Assembly: GCF_036416795.1 (NCBI RefSeq)
Contig: NZ_CP143867.1
Span: 5,510,001 to 5,574,000 of the forward strand
Origin: Bacteroides sp. MSB163
GTDB lineage: Bacteria; Bacteroidota; Bacteroidia; Bacteroidales; Bacteroidaceae
DNA: 64,000 bases
Direction: 5' to 3'
Position numbers and translations under genes: made by a program. Positions 9,135 to 18,731 of this stretch are shown here, in pieces. The notes beneath the pieces are model-generated. The model did no database searches. It worked only from the letters and a program-made list of their open reading frames with translations, and had not been told where the DNA came from. Numbering within the stretch: position 1 is the stretch's first letter; each line of letters opens with the position of its first letter.

Positions 9135-10997
9135 TTACTCCCAACCCGGATTCTGTATCAATCCGTATCCTTTATTTACCTCATCCTGCGGGAAGGCACT
9201 CAAGTACCAAATCGGAGAAAATCCACCGGAATTCCACCAAGCCCGATTTCTATCTGTATCTGCCAAAGAATAAGGTTCGCAAATGTAAGATCCATCATTC
9301 TTATTTTTATATACCCTCAATCCATGTAAAGGTGCAGTAAACTTATTTTCCATTTTCCAGCGGATCAGGTCAAAGAAACGTACTTCTTCGTATCCAAATT
9401 CGCAAGCACGCTCACGAAGAATAGCTTCACGAAATTGTTCTTGTGTCATACCGGTTTTCAGCCCATCCAACCCCACACGCGCCCGCACATCATTCACATA
9501 TTGATATGCCAGACTGTTGGGACCTCCATTATATTCATTCAAAGCTTCTGCATAGCTCAAATAAAGTTCAGCAATACGAAGATGAGGCCATTGAATGACA
9601 TGTCCGCTGAGTTCTGTACCACGGTCCAATCCCCATTTCCGGCAAGCCAATCCATTTTTCAGACTTAAAGCATTCATTGCTCCCTGTCCCCAATCTTTTC
9701 CTGCCGGATAATTCGTTTTATCATCAGTTTTTTCTTGAGTAAGTTCCGCCGTTCTTCCCTGATAAATATCTCCATCCAAAATAAATGTTTCGCTCAGACG
9801 GGGATCACGATTAATAAATGGGTTTGCCGCATGTTCAGGATTATTCCAATCAAAGTCTGAACCATCAGCCATCGGAAACATATCGAAATATTCTTTAGTA
9901 GGGCAATAACCTCCCCATCTGATAGCATTCCATAACACTAATGTTCCTGCACTAAGACTGGCACTATATATATTCCGATGTACTGAAATCAATGTTTCCG
10001 TCGTTCCACGATCAAAATATGCTTTCCTGAAAGCATAACGATATTCATTGGGAGAAACATCTCCTTTCTGCACCAAACGATAATATCCATTCTGAGACAA
10101 TGCCGCAAAAAAGGCTTCACAAGCATCTACAGCTTTTTTCCAACGATCGCGACTGTAATTACCATACCAGGTCATATGTTGCTCAGATGCCACTCCGGCA
10201 GCATAAGGCTGATCACTATTAAACAAAGGACTCGCAACAAACAACAAGACTCTTGCCTTCAATCCATAGGCACCGGCTTTAGTCATACGACCATCCCATT
10301 GTGCAATATCTCCGTCTGTCACCCTCCAAGGGAATTGGGGGCAGGCAATAGCCTCATCCAAAAGTCCCACAATATAATTCACAGTTTCCTCCAAAGTAGC
10401 GCGTGCCGGCATCTCATCATCTGCCGCAATCACTTTATTTACAATAGGAAGACCACCATAATGACGTAGCATATGCGCATAGTAAACCGCAACAATCATT
10501 TTAGCTTCTGCCTTCAGACGTTCTTTCTCGTCCTGATCCATGTCAGGCACCTTATCTATATTCGCAACAAGTAACCAAGCGTTACGAATAGCTGACCACA
10601 TGTGAGTTTCACTCTCATTAAAACGAATTTTTGTAGCCATATAGGTCGCACGCGGGGCATTCTCTGTACTGGAGTTATAATTACCATTGTAATAAACCCG
10701 CTGAACACCCGAGTATCCTACATTATCATTATTCAAATCAGTCAATCCTTCAAGAGTGCCCAACCACATGGTAGTCCAATAACCACTGGTTTCCAGTCCA
10801 TAAGGTAAATACTGATAGCTGTACCATAGTACACGCTTAGCATATTCCGCAGTAGAAAATACGGTATCAATCGTGACATCCGTACTGGGTGGTTTCTGCA
10901 GGAACTTATCCCCGAAAGCCAAATCCTCGCACGCCACTGTCATCAACAAGCCCAAAGCCAATAATATAATGTGAAAATGATTTCTTATATTTTTCAT
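9135..10997 (-). CDS. SusD/RagB-like glycan-binding lipoprotein (pair 1)
   Basis: 620-residue surface lipoprotein, at the long end of the SusD family. Lipobox TVAC (Cys23) is followed by Glu-Asp. Family motifs include MIVAVYYAHMLRHYGG near residue 167, LRIAELYLSYAEALNEY near residue 472 and RACEFGYEEVRFFDLIRW near residue 528. It ends in the typical NPGWE. It lies 12 bp after the SusC of pair 1 and 18 bp before the SusC of pair 2, so all four genes are probably one transcript. Confidence 0.95.
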   Translation of the reverse strand: MKNIRNHFHIILLALGLLMTVACEDLAFGDKFLQKPPSTDVTIDTVFSTAEYAKRVLWYSYQYLPYGLETSGYWTTMWLGTLEGLTDLNNDNVGYSGVQRVYYNGNYNSSTENAPRATYMATKIRFNESETHMWSAIRNAWLLVANIDKVPDMDQDEKERLKAEAKMIVAVYYAHMLRHYGGLPIVNKVIAADDEMPARATLEETVNYIVGLLDEAIACPQFPWRVTDGDIAQWDGRMTKAGAYGLKARVLLFVASPLFNSDQPYAAGVASEQHMTWYGNYSRDRWKKAVDACEAFFAALSQNGYYRLVQKGDVSPNEYRYAFRKAYFDRGTTETLISVHRNIYSASLSAGTLVLWNAIRWGGYCPTKEYFDMFPMADGSDFDWNNPEHAANPFINRDPRLSETFILDGDIYQGRTAELTQEKTDDKTNYPAGKDWGQGAMNALSLKNGLACRKWGLDRGTELSGHVIQWPHLRIAELYLSYAEALNEYNGGPNSLAYQYVNDVRARVGLDGLKTGMTQEQFREAILRERACEFGYEEVRFFDLIRWKMENKFTAPLHGLRVYKNKNDGSYICEPYSLADTDRNRAWWNSGGFSPIWYLSAFPQDEVNKGYGLIQNPGWE

Positions 10998-11009
10998 AAT
11001 TACTATTTA

Positions 11010-14000
11010 TTAAAATCCTACTCTTAAACCGAAATTCACGATTTTAATCAACGGATAGGCACGTCCATCCGGATTAGATTCCGGATCACAGAAATCCAGT
11101 CCACTAAATGTCAATAGGTTATACCCGGTAACAGAAAGACGTAACGAACTGATTCGCATTTTCTGCAACAAAGCCTTCGGGAAGGAATAACCAACTTCTA
11201 TATTTTTCAGGCGGACATAAGAAGCATCACGCAACCATAAATCCGAATCCTTATAATTATTAGTTTTACTACCACTCAATGAAATGGCAGGTGCTTTCGC
11301 ACTATTACCCTTTTCTGGTGTCCAGGCATCATCAATCATATATTGTAAAAGAGAGTTCGTACCAGTCTCACCAAACGGAGTACGATAAATACGACTCACA
11401 AGTCTTGAAGTCTTGAATGCCCCTGCCCAGGTCATACTAACATCAAAGCCTTTCCAAGAAAATCCTAATTGTACATTGCCGTTCAGAAGCGGATATGTGG
11501 GATAACCAATGGCCGAAATATCGTTCGCATCAATCTTACCATCACCGTTCAAATCTTTATATTTCACATCTCCGGCTATGGGAGAAAAACCTGTACCATG
11601 ATCGGGTATACCATTTTCTTTCCCTTTCAGTGATTCATAATTTGCAGCCTCTTCCTCTGAAAAGAAACCATCATATACATACCCAAATTGCTGTCCTACC
11701 GGACGTCCGGTTTCGCGCATCCACTCATACGGTTGAGGAATTTCATCCTTATAGATTATCTTATTTTTGGCATAAGACCAGCTGGTTCCGATATAATAGC
11801 CAAATTCCTCTATCTTATCCTCCCAGCGTGCTGTCACTTCAAAACCTTTATTATCCACCTTACCCAAATTCACAATAGGCAGAGAGATAGCCAGATATCC
11901 GGGATTGATTTGACGGGAAATCAGAATGTCCTTACGATGTTCAATAAAGTAATCAAATGAAGTTTTCAAGCGGCTATCGAAGAAATGGAGGTCGACACCA
12001 TAGTTCTGTTTTGCGGCAGTTTCCCAAGTCACATCCGGATTACCTACTTTGGATTCCTTAGAACCTACAAGAGTATTATTGGAGGTTGCGCCGAAACCGT
12101 AGTTACCGGTAGATATCGTATAAGAGTCCGGAAGATACAGAAAACGGGAGCCGTCAGAAACTTTATCATTACCCACAATACCATAAGATGCACGCAATTT
12201 CAGATAACTAACATAGGGTTTCAACGGCTGCATGAATTTCTCTTCCGAAATAATCCAACCTACCGAACCTGCCGGGAACATACCAAAACGTTTTCCTTCC
12301 GCAAAATTTTCCGATCCGTTATAGCCAATACTCAAATCTATCAGATAACGTGTATTGTAGTCATAAGTAACACGTCCTACAAACCCCACATAACTACGTG
12401 GTATACCTGCATAAACACCAGAACTTGAATAGTAATATTTCATATTCTGATTGTACATAGCTAATGCGGATACATGATGCAACCCCAAATTTCTTTGATA
12501 ATTCAATGCAGCTTCCAGGTACCAGTCACGACTTTGTCCGGTAGTTTGTGTCCAACCTAAAGTCTGCGCTTCTTGTGTTTTCCGCACCAAGGTCTCACCG
12601 CTTTCCGAAACAAAAGCTTCATATCTGTCAGCTCTTCCTTCACGGCGACGTTTGTCGGTCACGCCACTATTATAAGCTCCTTTTACATGAGCTTTCAACC
12701 CTTTTGTTACAATATCAAGTTTCTGTTCCAGAGAAAAGTCGAAGTTAATCACATTCCCTCCCGTGGTAGAGTAACCTTTTCCATAATAGGTGCCCAAACC
12801 ATCATTCATAACACCGAAAGAACCAAAAACCCGCTGGTTTACACCTATCCATCTGCCATCTACAATACCAGCACCAGAAAAAGGTACAGCACTATAAATA
12901 TTATCATATAAATAAGAAAGATCTGTATAAGTACCGTTATTATAATTGGGTTCTGTTTTGTCAGTCAGACGTCCCCCCAGATTGATCTTCATAGAGGTAG
13001 TCTTCGTCACATCAATATCCATATTAATACGGTAGTTGTAACGATTGTAACTAAAACCACGGTCGTTTTCATGATATGTTTCGAATTGCCCTTTCTGAGT
13101 AAACACACCTAATGAAGCAAAATAACGTACCCGATCGGAACCGCCCGAAATAGACAAGTTGTGTTGTGACTGCCATGCCAGATCTTTAATTAATAAATCC
13201 GTCCAGTCTGTATCCGAATAAAGAATCGGATTACTATACGTACGAAATCCTTCCAACATTTCCTCCGTAAACATCAGCTTATCTTCCGCTACACCATCAC
13301 GCCTTTGAGCTGCATTGTAAGTCGTCGCATAATCGTAACTGTTGGCAAAATCCGGAATATTAGTAGGCATCTGAAGGCCTGCACTGGTAGAAAAAGAAAT
13401 CTTAGCCTTACCGGCTTGTCCACGTTTAGTAGTCACCAAGATTACACCATTAGCACCACGCACACCGAACACTGCCGTAGCAGACGCATCTTTCAGTACA
13501 GTGATATCTTCAACTTCATTCGGGTCTAATTGGGTGAACGAACGTTCCACTCCATCAACCAGACACAACGGAGTAGACAACCCTGTAGATAAAGAACCTA
13601 CACCGCGTACATATAAGGTGGCATCATCGGCACCCGGCTGACCGCTACTCTGTACGCTGGATAATCCGGGAACTTTGCCGCTCAACGCATTGGCAATACT
13701 TCCCACCGGAGATTTCATAATTTCATCAGATTTCACTGAGGATAAAGCACCAGTAACGGTTACTTTCTTAGTAGTACCATAAGCAACGACCTGCACCTCC
13801 TGTAACAGTGTAGAACTTTCAGACATGGTGATCTTCAGCTTACTTTCGCCTTTATAGACGATTTCTTTATCATTGTAACCGACATAGGACACCACGATTG
13901 TAGCGCCAATCGGGACACTTAATGTGAACTTTCCGTCCACATCCGTAATTTTACCGTTTTGGGTCCCCTTTACCCTGACAGTAGCACCAATAATCGGGCC

Positions 14001-14147
14001 CTGGTCATCAATAACCTCTCCCGTCACGACTCTTTCCTTATCTTGCTGTGTCACGGACACTGCTTCGGAGCGATTGCTATTTCCGAAGCTTCTCCCTGGA
14101 CATACAGCCAAGAAAGCAAAAATAAAAAGCCACAATTTGTTTTTCAT
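11010..14147 (-). CDS. SusC-like TonB-dependent transporter (pair 1)
   Basis: About 1045-residue outer-membrane oligosaccharide importer and first gene of the minus-strand PUL operon. I prefer the Met at 14147, because a clean signal peptide (MKNKLWLFIFAFLAVCPG) begins there; an upstream in-frame ATG at 14168 is possible. The order is: signal peptide; carboxypeptidase-regulatory-like domain (VTGEVIDDQGPIIGATVRVKG); linker with EVQVVAYG; plug (LYVRGVGSL, CLVDGVERS, FGVRGANGVILVTTKRG); long beta-barrel ending in the aromatic strand FGLRVGF. It is separated from the upstream HTCS gene by a 304-bp spacer that must hold its promoter. Confidence 0.95.
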   Translation of the reverse strand: MKNKLWLFIFAFLAVCPGRSFGNSNRSEAVSVTQQDKERVVTGEVIDDQGPIIGATVRVKGTQNGKITDVDGKFTLSVPIGATIVVSYVGYNDKEIVYKGESKLKITMSESSTLLQEVQVVAYGTTKKVTVTGALSSVKSDEIMKSPVGSIANALSGKVPGLSSVQSSGQPGADDATLYVRGVGSLSTGLSTPLCLVDGVERSFTQLDPNEVEDITVLKDASATAVFGVRGANGVILVTTKRGQAGKAKISFSTSAGLQMPTNIPDFANSYDYATTYNAAQRRDGVAEDKLMFTEEMLEGFRTYSNPILYSDTDWTDLLIKDLAWQSQHNLSISGGSDRVRYFASLGVFTQKGQFETYHENDRGFSYNRYNYRINMDIDVTKTTSMKINLGGRLTDKTEPNYNNGTYTDLSYLYDNIYSAVPFSGAGIVDGRWIGVNQRVFGSFGVMNDGLGTYYGKGYSTTGGNVINFDFSLEQKLDIVTKGLKAHVKGAYNSGVTDKRRREGRADRYEAFVSESGETLVRKTQEAQTLGWTQTTGQSRDWYLEAALNYQRNLGLHHVSALAMYNQNMKYYYSSSGVYAGIPRSYVGFVGRVTYDYNTRYLIDLSIGYNGSENFAEGKRFGMFPAGSVGWIISEEKFMQPLKPYVSYLKLRASYGIVGNDKVSDGSRFLYLPDSYTISTGNYGFGATSNNTLVGSKESKVGNPDVTWETAAKQNYGVDLHFFDSRLKTSFDYFIEHRKDILISRQINPGYLAISLPIVNLGKVDNKGFEVTARWEDKIEEFGYYIGTSWSYAKNKIIYKDEIPQPYEWMRETGRPVGQQFGYVYDGFFSEEEAANYESLKGKENGIPDHGTGFSPIAGDVKYKDLNGDGKIDANDISAIGYPTYPLLNGNVQLGFSWKGFDVSMTWAGAFKTSRLVSRIYRTPFGETGTNSLLQYMIDDAWTPEKGNSAKAPAISLSGSKTNNYKDSDLWLRDASYVRLKNIEVGYSFPKALLQKMRISSLRLSVTGYNLLTFSGLDFCDPESNPDGRAYPLIKIVNFGLRVGF

Positions 14148-14168
14148 AAAAAGTGATTTACTTAACAT

Positions 14169-14472
14169 TGTTAATATAAGGAATAACTTTGGTAGCTTTT
14201 AGTGTACTACAATAAGCCATACATTAAAAACTATGCAAATCAACAGGATTTAGAGAAGAAGCATCCTCCCTTTAAATCAGATAGAGGGGCACAAATTGTA
14301 TTGCAGACAAAAAGTGCCACACTTAGGACATTTTTCACACATAATCTCTCTAAAAGTCCATGCGTACAATCACAATTTTCTAATCCTGTCAAATAAAAAA
14401 TGCTCCTAATCAGATAAAATTAGCAGCATTCTTTCAGTTATTAAGAGTTCTTTTTCATTCCTCGTCCTCCTG
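14169..14472. other. 304-bp spacer between HTCS and SusC, expected PUL promoter
   Basis: No gene is visible. The promoter of the minus-strand SusC operon should lie here. On the minus strand I see no perfect TAnnTTTG box; the nearest is TTGATTTG (complement of 14236-14243). Two TGTC cores occur 21 bp apart on the minus strand (complement of 14306-14309 and 14327-14330), but their flanks do not match, so I do not call an operator. The stretch is AT-rich and otherwise unremarkable. Confidence 0.5.
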
Positions 14473-17400
14473 TTAAACCTCATCCTTCGGGCTATCTTTC
14501 CTATAGAATAATGGGGCAACCCCGTAAAAGGATTTAAAACAGCGACTAAAATAGCGTGGAGAAGTAAATCCTAATTTGTAGGATATCTCTGATATATTGT
14601 ATTGCGGTTCTTCCTGCAACATTCTCAGAGCTTCTTCCAACTTCAACTTTAATGTAAATTCATTCGGAGTTAACCCCACCACTTCTTTCAAACGAGCAAA
14701 CATCTTGCTCCGCCCCATATTTAATTCGGCAGCCAGCATATTCATATCAAATTCCGGATTATCGAAATTTTGTCTTATAACTGCTATAGCTGTATCCAGC
14801 AATTTCTGGTCTGCGGCAGTGATACCTCCCACTTCCTGCAAAGTTATGCTTTCTGATCTGCTCAATCTCTTTAACAACAACTGCCTGTTCTTCAGCAAAC
14901 TGTTACAACGTGCCAACAATAATTTTACATTAAAAGGCTTAGTTATATAGTCATCTGCCCCAAACATATACCCTTCAATCGTATAATTCACCGAAGATTG
15001 TGCTGTAAGTAATATGACCGGAATATATGCCAGCTCCAAAGAATTTTTAATTTTAAAGCACATCTCCTTGCCTGACATCACCGGCATCATCACATCACTC
15101 ACTACCAAATCCGGCTGTAGTTGCTGTGCTAATTCAAATCCCATTTGTCCGTTAATAGCCTTGTACACCGTGTAAGAGGGAGCGAAGATTCCCTCCAGCA
15201 TGTCCAATACTCCTTCATCGTCTTCTACCAGAAGTATACGAGGTTTCGCTGATTCTTCTTTTTCCTGTTCTGCCTCTGTACTTGCTTCTTGCAACTTTCC
15301 CTCCGGTAATAAATCAGCTTCATCAGCAATCATTTCCTGCCAGTCAGGTACGGTCATCACTGCCTTCTTATGTTCCAGTTCTTCCTGACTGAAATGATTA
15401 TTGCCCATAAGCAAGTGTATTTTGAAACAGCTTCCTTCATTCAGCACACTCTCTACAGTGATATGACCTTTGTGGGCCTCGACAATTCCTTTCGTAAGAG
15501 CCAATCCTATGCCACTCCCTACGTCTCTTCCCTTCTGTGTCCCTTCGCTTCCCTGATAGAATCGTTCGAATATCTTGGGCAAATCTTCCTGAAGGATTCC
15601 ACATCCCGTATCAACCACAGCTATTTCAACCTTTTGCTGTTGTCTCTTGACAACAACCTTAATGCTTCCACCGTCAGATGTATATTTAAAGGCATTAGAT
15701 AAGAGGTTAAATACAGCTTTCTGCATTTGTACAGGATCAAACCAAACCTCGATTTCCTCCTTTGTATGCTCAAAAGAATATACAATATTCCTTTTCCGGG
15801 CAAGCTCTGTAAACGATCGCCCTATATTTTCCAAAAAAGGAATTACATCTACACACTCCACCTTCAATTTTACGAATCCCTGATCTTGCTTTCTGAAGTC
15901 CAATAACTCGGTAATCAGGATACGCAAATGCATGGCATTCTTATGTACATTGTTCAATCTGCGATAAATAACAGATGAAATTTGCTCTGACTGCATCAGC
16001 ATTTCAATCTGCCCTATTATCAAAGTCAACGGAGTACGGAATTCATGAGAGATATTAGTAAAGAAACGAAGTTTCATTTTATTAACCTCTTCTATCCGTT
16101 CTTTTTCATCCTTCTCTTTAGCCAAAGAAAGGGCCAACGCTTTACGGGCATTTCTTACTCTTAGAAAAACACAAATGACCCCTGCTACTACCAGAAAATA
16201 TATCATATAAGCCCATAATGTGCGATACCACGGATAATGTATCGTGATAGCAAGTGCAATCTCCCTTCCTCTTTCATCTCCAAATCTATTTTTGGCCTCA
16301 CGCACTTTCAAGACATAGCTTCCCGGAGCAAGATTGGTATAAATAAGTCGTAACTGATTGGTAAAAAACCACTCCTTATCAAATCCTTCCAACTTATATT
16401 GATACCAAATGCTTTTCTCCAATTCTATATAATTGGAGCTGGAAAAATCAACCATCAAATTATTTTGGTCTGATGCCAACTCTATGTGTTGTACAAACGG
16501 CAACGATTTGTCCAATACATGGTATCGATCCCCCGGAAATATCTTGATATTATTGATATAAAGATTTGAAAAATAAAGTTCTGAGCTACTGCTTTCCGTA
16601 CTTTCCGTATATAAATCCCGCTCACAAAACGAAATAATACCATCCACTCCACCTATATAAACCATATCATCATCTGCTACGCAAATTCCCCCTCCATCTG
16701 CAACCGCAGAAATCATCCCTTTAATAGCTCCTAGCTCTATCGAATACATAGAATGATTGAAAGGAGAATAAATAGAAATCCCCTTATCATTAGTTATCAA
16801 TATATTATTTAAAGGAGACTCTGCGAGATTATAGCAAAAATTACTCAACAGATTATTCTGTTCGACGGTGTAATGTTCCCACTTCTTTGTTTCATAACTA
16901 TATGAGAATACCCCATTACCTATGGTTGAAAAATAAACGGTCCCATCTGTAGCTTCCATAATCTTCGTTATCCGAACTTTGCGGTTCTCCAAAGTATCAA
17001 ACTGAACAATTTCCAATTTACTCCAATCATGCAAAGACAATTTATATAAATTCATATCCGCCGCTAACCAAACGTATCCCTGAGAATCAATCTCAAAAGT
17101 TTGAAAAAAATCTTTATTGCTGATCAATTGAAATTCTCCTTTATCTGGATGCATACGCCAAAATCCATTCCGTGCCGTTACATACAACCAACCATCCTTA
17201 AACAACGAATAATAAATAATATGGTCAGGTCCCTTTCCCGTACGCTTGCAATCATCCAGGTAATTATAAAACTGATGAGTATTCTTATCATAACGGCTGA
17301 GCCCTCCTGTATAAGTACCTATATATATCTGATCGCGGCTCTCATCATACGAAATAGTCTTCACATTATCATGCAGGATTGAATTCTTACCGGATTTAGT

Positions 17401-18513
17401 AGTATAATAGGTAAACGTTTCCCTTTTCCGATCGAAATGATTCACCCCTCCCCCATCTGTACAGATCCAAAGATTACGATCCTTGTCCTCCACTATTTGA
17501 CCGATAATAGGGTAATTCAAACAATTCTCATTCGATTCGGCATAAACATAATACCGGAACAAATCCTTTTCCTGATTAAAATAGTTAACACCTCCATAAT
17601 AAGTACCTACCCAAATAGTTCCCTGCCTATCTTTATAAAGAGAAAAAACAGATTCATGTGCCAATGACCCCGGATGATAGTTAGGCCGATATACACTAAA
17701 GACATCCAAATTGGGCTTATACATCTGCAACCCGTCAAATGTACCGAACCAGATATTATTTTGATCATCTTCAACGAAACTGCGAATCTGCTCACTCACT
17801 ACACGTTCCGGAGAATATATCTCTTTTTTCAAAACCCTATCTCGTCCCATCCGGTACAATCCATTCATGCGGGAGGCAATCCACAATTCTCCTCTGCTAC
17901 TTACAAACAACTTAAATATTTCAATTCCCGGCAACAAGCACTTAATCTCCCCTTCTTCCAACACATAAAGTCCCTTAGCTGTTCCAAGCCATATCCGATC
18001 ATCATTTTTAACCATACACCAGATAGTAGGTGTATTCAGCTTCCGATAAAAACATAATGAGTCAGACTGAGAATCATACCTGAACAATGAGTCATACGCA
18101 GCACACCATATCTCATTGTCAAAAACAGCGATAGAACTGATTCCGGCAGAATGCAGTTCCTGATAACTCTCTTTCCTTATATCATATTTAGTCAATGTAC
18201 CGTCAGTTTTCAGGAATACATCTCCATGAGAATCCCCTACAATCTGATCAACCACTCCATTAATAAAAATCTTTTTCCGGAGTGCATTATCTATAACATC
18301 ATAAGATTTATAAGTAGAAAGCCGTTCACCATCGTACACATTAACGCCTTCATTGGTACCAAACCACATGCGCCCCAAAGTATCTTGGAAAATGGCTAAA
18401 ACTGAAAGATTGGAAAGGCCATCTTTCATGTCTAATTTTTTAAAATATTGTCCATATACATGAGTGCACAATAACAACAGGACAAAAGTAGCATAGCATT
18501 TAGATCTATTCAT
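14473..18513 (-). CDS. Hybrid two-component regulator (HTCS) of the lyase PUL
   Basis: 1346-residue one-protein sensor and transcription factor in the inner membrane. Order: signal sequence (MNRSKCYATFVLLLLCTHVYG); periplasmic double beta-propeller of Reg_prop repeats with recurring WFGT/WVGT motifs; Y_Y_Y domain (near YQYKLEGFDKEW); one membrane span near residues 765-785; HisKA with phospho-acceptor His823 in NISHEFRTP; HATPase with GSGIGLALTKG; receiver domain with phospho-acceptor Asp1140 in VVSDVMMP; C-terminal AraC-type helix-turn-helix (near ISEISYKLGFTSPRYFSRCF). In this family the periplasmic part binds an oligosaccharide and activates nearby PUL genes. It sits between two divergently arranged gene sets, so it likely controls both. 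Confidence 0.96.
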   Translation of the reverse strand: MNRSKCYATFVLLLLCTHVYGQYFKKLDMKDGLSNLSVLAIFQDTLGRMWFGTNEGVNVYDGERLSTYKSYDVIDNALRKKIFINGVVDQIVGDSHGDVFLKTDGTLTKYDIRKESYQELHSAGISSIAVFDNEIWCAAYDSLFRYDSQSDSLCFYRKLNTPTIWCMVKNDDRIWLGTAKGLYVLEEGEIKCLLPGIEIFKLFVSSRGELWIASRMNGLYRMGRDRVLKKEIYSPERVVSEQIRSFVEDDQNNIWFGTFDGLQMYKPNLDVFSVYRPNYHPGSLAHESVFSLYKDRQGTIWVGTYYGGVNYFNQEKDLFRYYVYAESNENCLNYPIIGQIVEDKDRNLWICTDGGGVNHFDRKRETFTYYTTKSGKNSILHDNVKTISYDESRDQIYIGTYTGGLSRYDKNTHQFYNYLDDCKRTGKGPDHIIYYSLFKDGWLYVTARNGFWRMHPDKGEFQLISNKDFFQTFEIDSQGYVWLAADMNLYKLSLHDWSKLEIVQFDTLENRKVRITKIMEATDGTVYFSTIGNGVFSYSYETKKWEHYTVEQNNLLSNFCYNLAESPLNNILITNDKGISIYSPFNHSMYSIELGAIKGMISAVADGGGICVADDDMVYIGGVDGIISFCERDLYTESTESSSSELYFSNLYINNIKIFPGDRYHVLDKSLPFVQHIELASDQNNLMVDFSSSNYIELEKSIWYQYKLEGFDKEWFFTNQLRLIYTNLAPGSYVLKVREAKNRFGDERGREIALAITIHYPWYRTLWAYMIYFLVVAGVICVFLRVRNARKALALSLAKEKDEKERIEEVNKMKLRFFTNISHEFRTPLTLIIGQIEMLMQSEQISSVIYRRLNNVHKNAMHLRILITELLDFRKQDQGFVKLKVECVDVIPFLENIGRSFTELARKRNIVYSFEHTKEEIEVWFDPVQMQKAVFNLLSNAFKYTSDGGSIKVVVKRQQQKVEIAVVDTGCGILQEDLPKIFERFYQGSEGTQKGRDVGSGIGLALTKGIVEAHKGHITVESVLNEGSCFKIHLLMGNNHFSQEELEHKKAVMTVPDWQEMIADEADLLPEGKLQEASTEAEQEKEESAKPRILLVEDDEGVLDMLEGIFAPSYTVYKAINGQMGFELAQQLQPDLVVSDVMMPVMSGKEMCFKIKNSLELAYIPVILLTAQSSVNYTIEGYMFGADDYITKPFNVKLLLARCNSLLKNRQLLLKRLSRSESITLQEVGGITAADQKLLDTAIAVIRQNFDNPEFDMNMLAAELNMGRSKMFARLKEVVGLTPNEFTLKLKLEEALRMLQEEPQYNISEISYKLGFTSPRYFSRCFKSFYGVAPLFYRKDSPKDEV

Positions 18514-18535
18514 AAGGTACTAATTTTCACAAAAA

Positions 18536-18567
18536 CAAATTTATGAAAAAAGCTCATATAAGACAAA
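18536..18567 (-). promoter_or_regulatory. Promoter of the HTCS gene
   Basis: On the minus strand a TTTG (complement of 18564-18567) is followed after 20 bp by TAAATTTG (complement of 18536-18543). This matches the Bacteroides -33/-7 consensus TTTG...TAnnTTTG. The -7 box ends 22 bp before the HTCS start codon, giving a very short leader. Confidence 0.65.
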
Positions 18568-18700
18568 TAAACATCAAAGATTATAACTTTCTCCACATTA
18601 ATAGTTTCAAACGGTATCAATAATATCCAATTCTATAGCACATATTGTCCGATATTCCTAAAACAAAACGTATTGAGAATATTTACGATAAAAGTTTCTC

Positions 18701-18708
18701 TACCTTTG
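18701..18708 (+). promoter_or_regulatory. -7 box upstream of GH95 gene
   Basis: TACCTTTG matches the Bacteroides -7 consensus TAnnTTTG and ends 23 bp before the preferred GH95 start codon. There is no good -33 TTTG at normal spacing, which is common for promoters that need an activator such as an HTCS. The box also argues against the longer reading frame that begins upstream at 18645. Confidence 0.55.
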
Positions 18709-18731
18709 CAGTAAAATCAACTATAAAAAAC

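Noticed and set aside
14306..14330. HTCS operator for the lyase PUL from two TGTC cores 21 bp apart
   Set aside because: Only four bases match and the flanks differ. No like pair stands before GH95 or PL8, so I could not define an operator for this HTCS.
18645..18731. Upstream extension of the GH95 frame
   Set aside because: The -7 box TACCTTTG lies inside it, and a clean signal peptide starts only at 18732.
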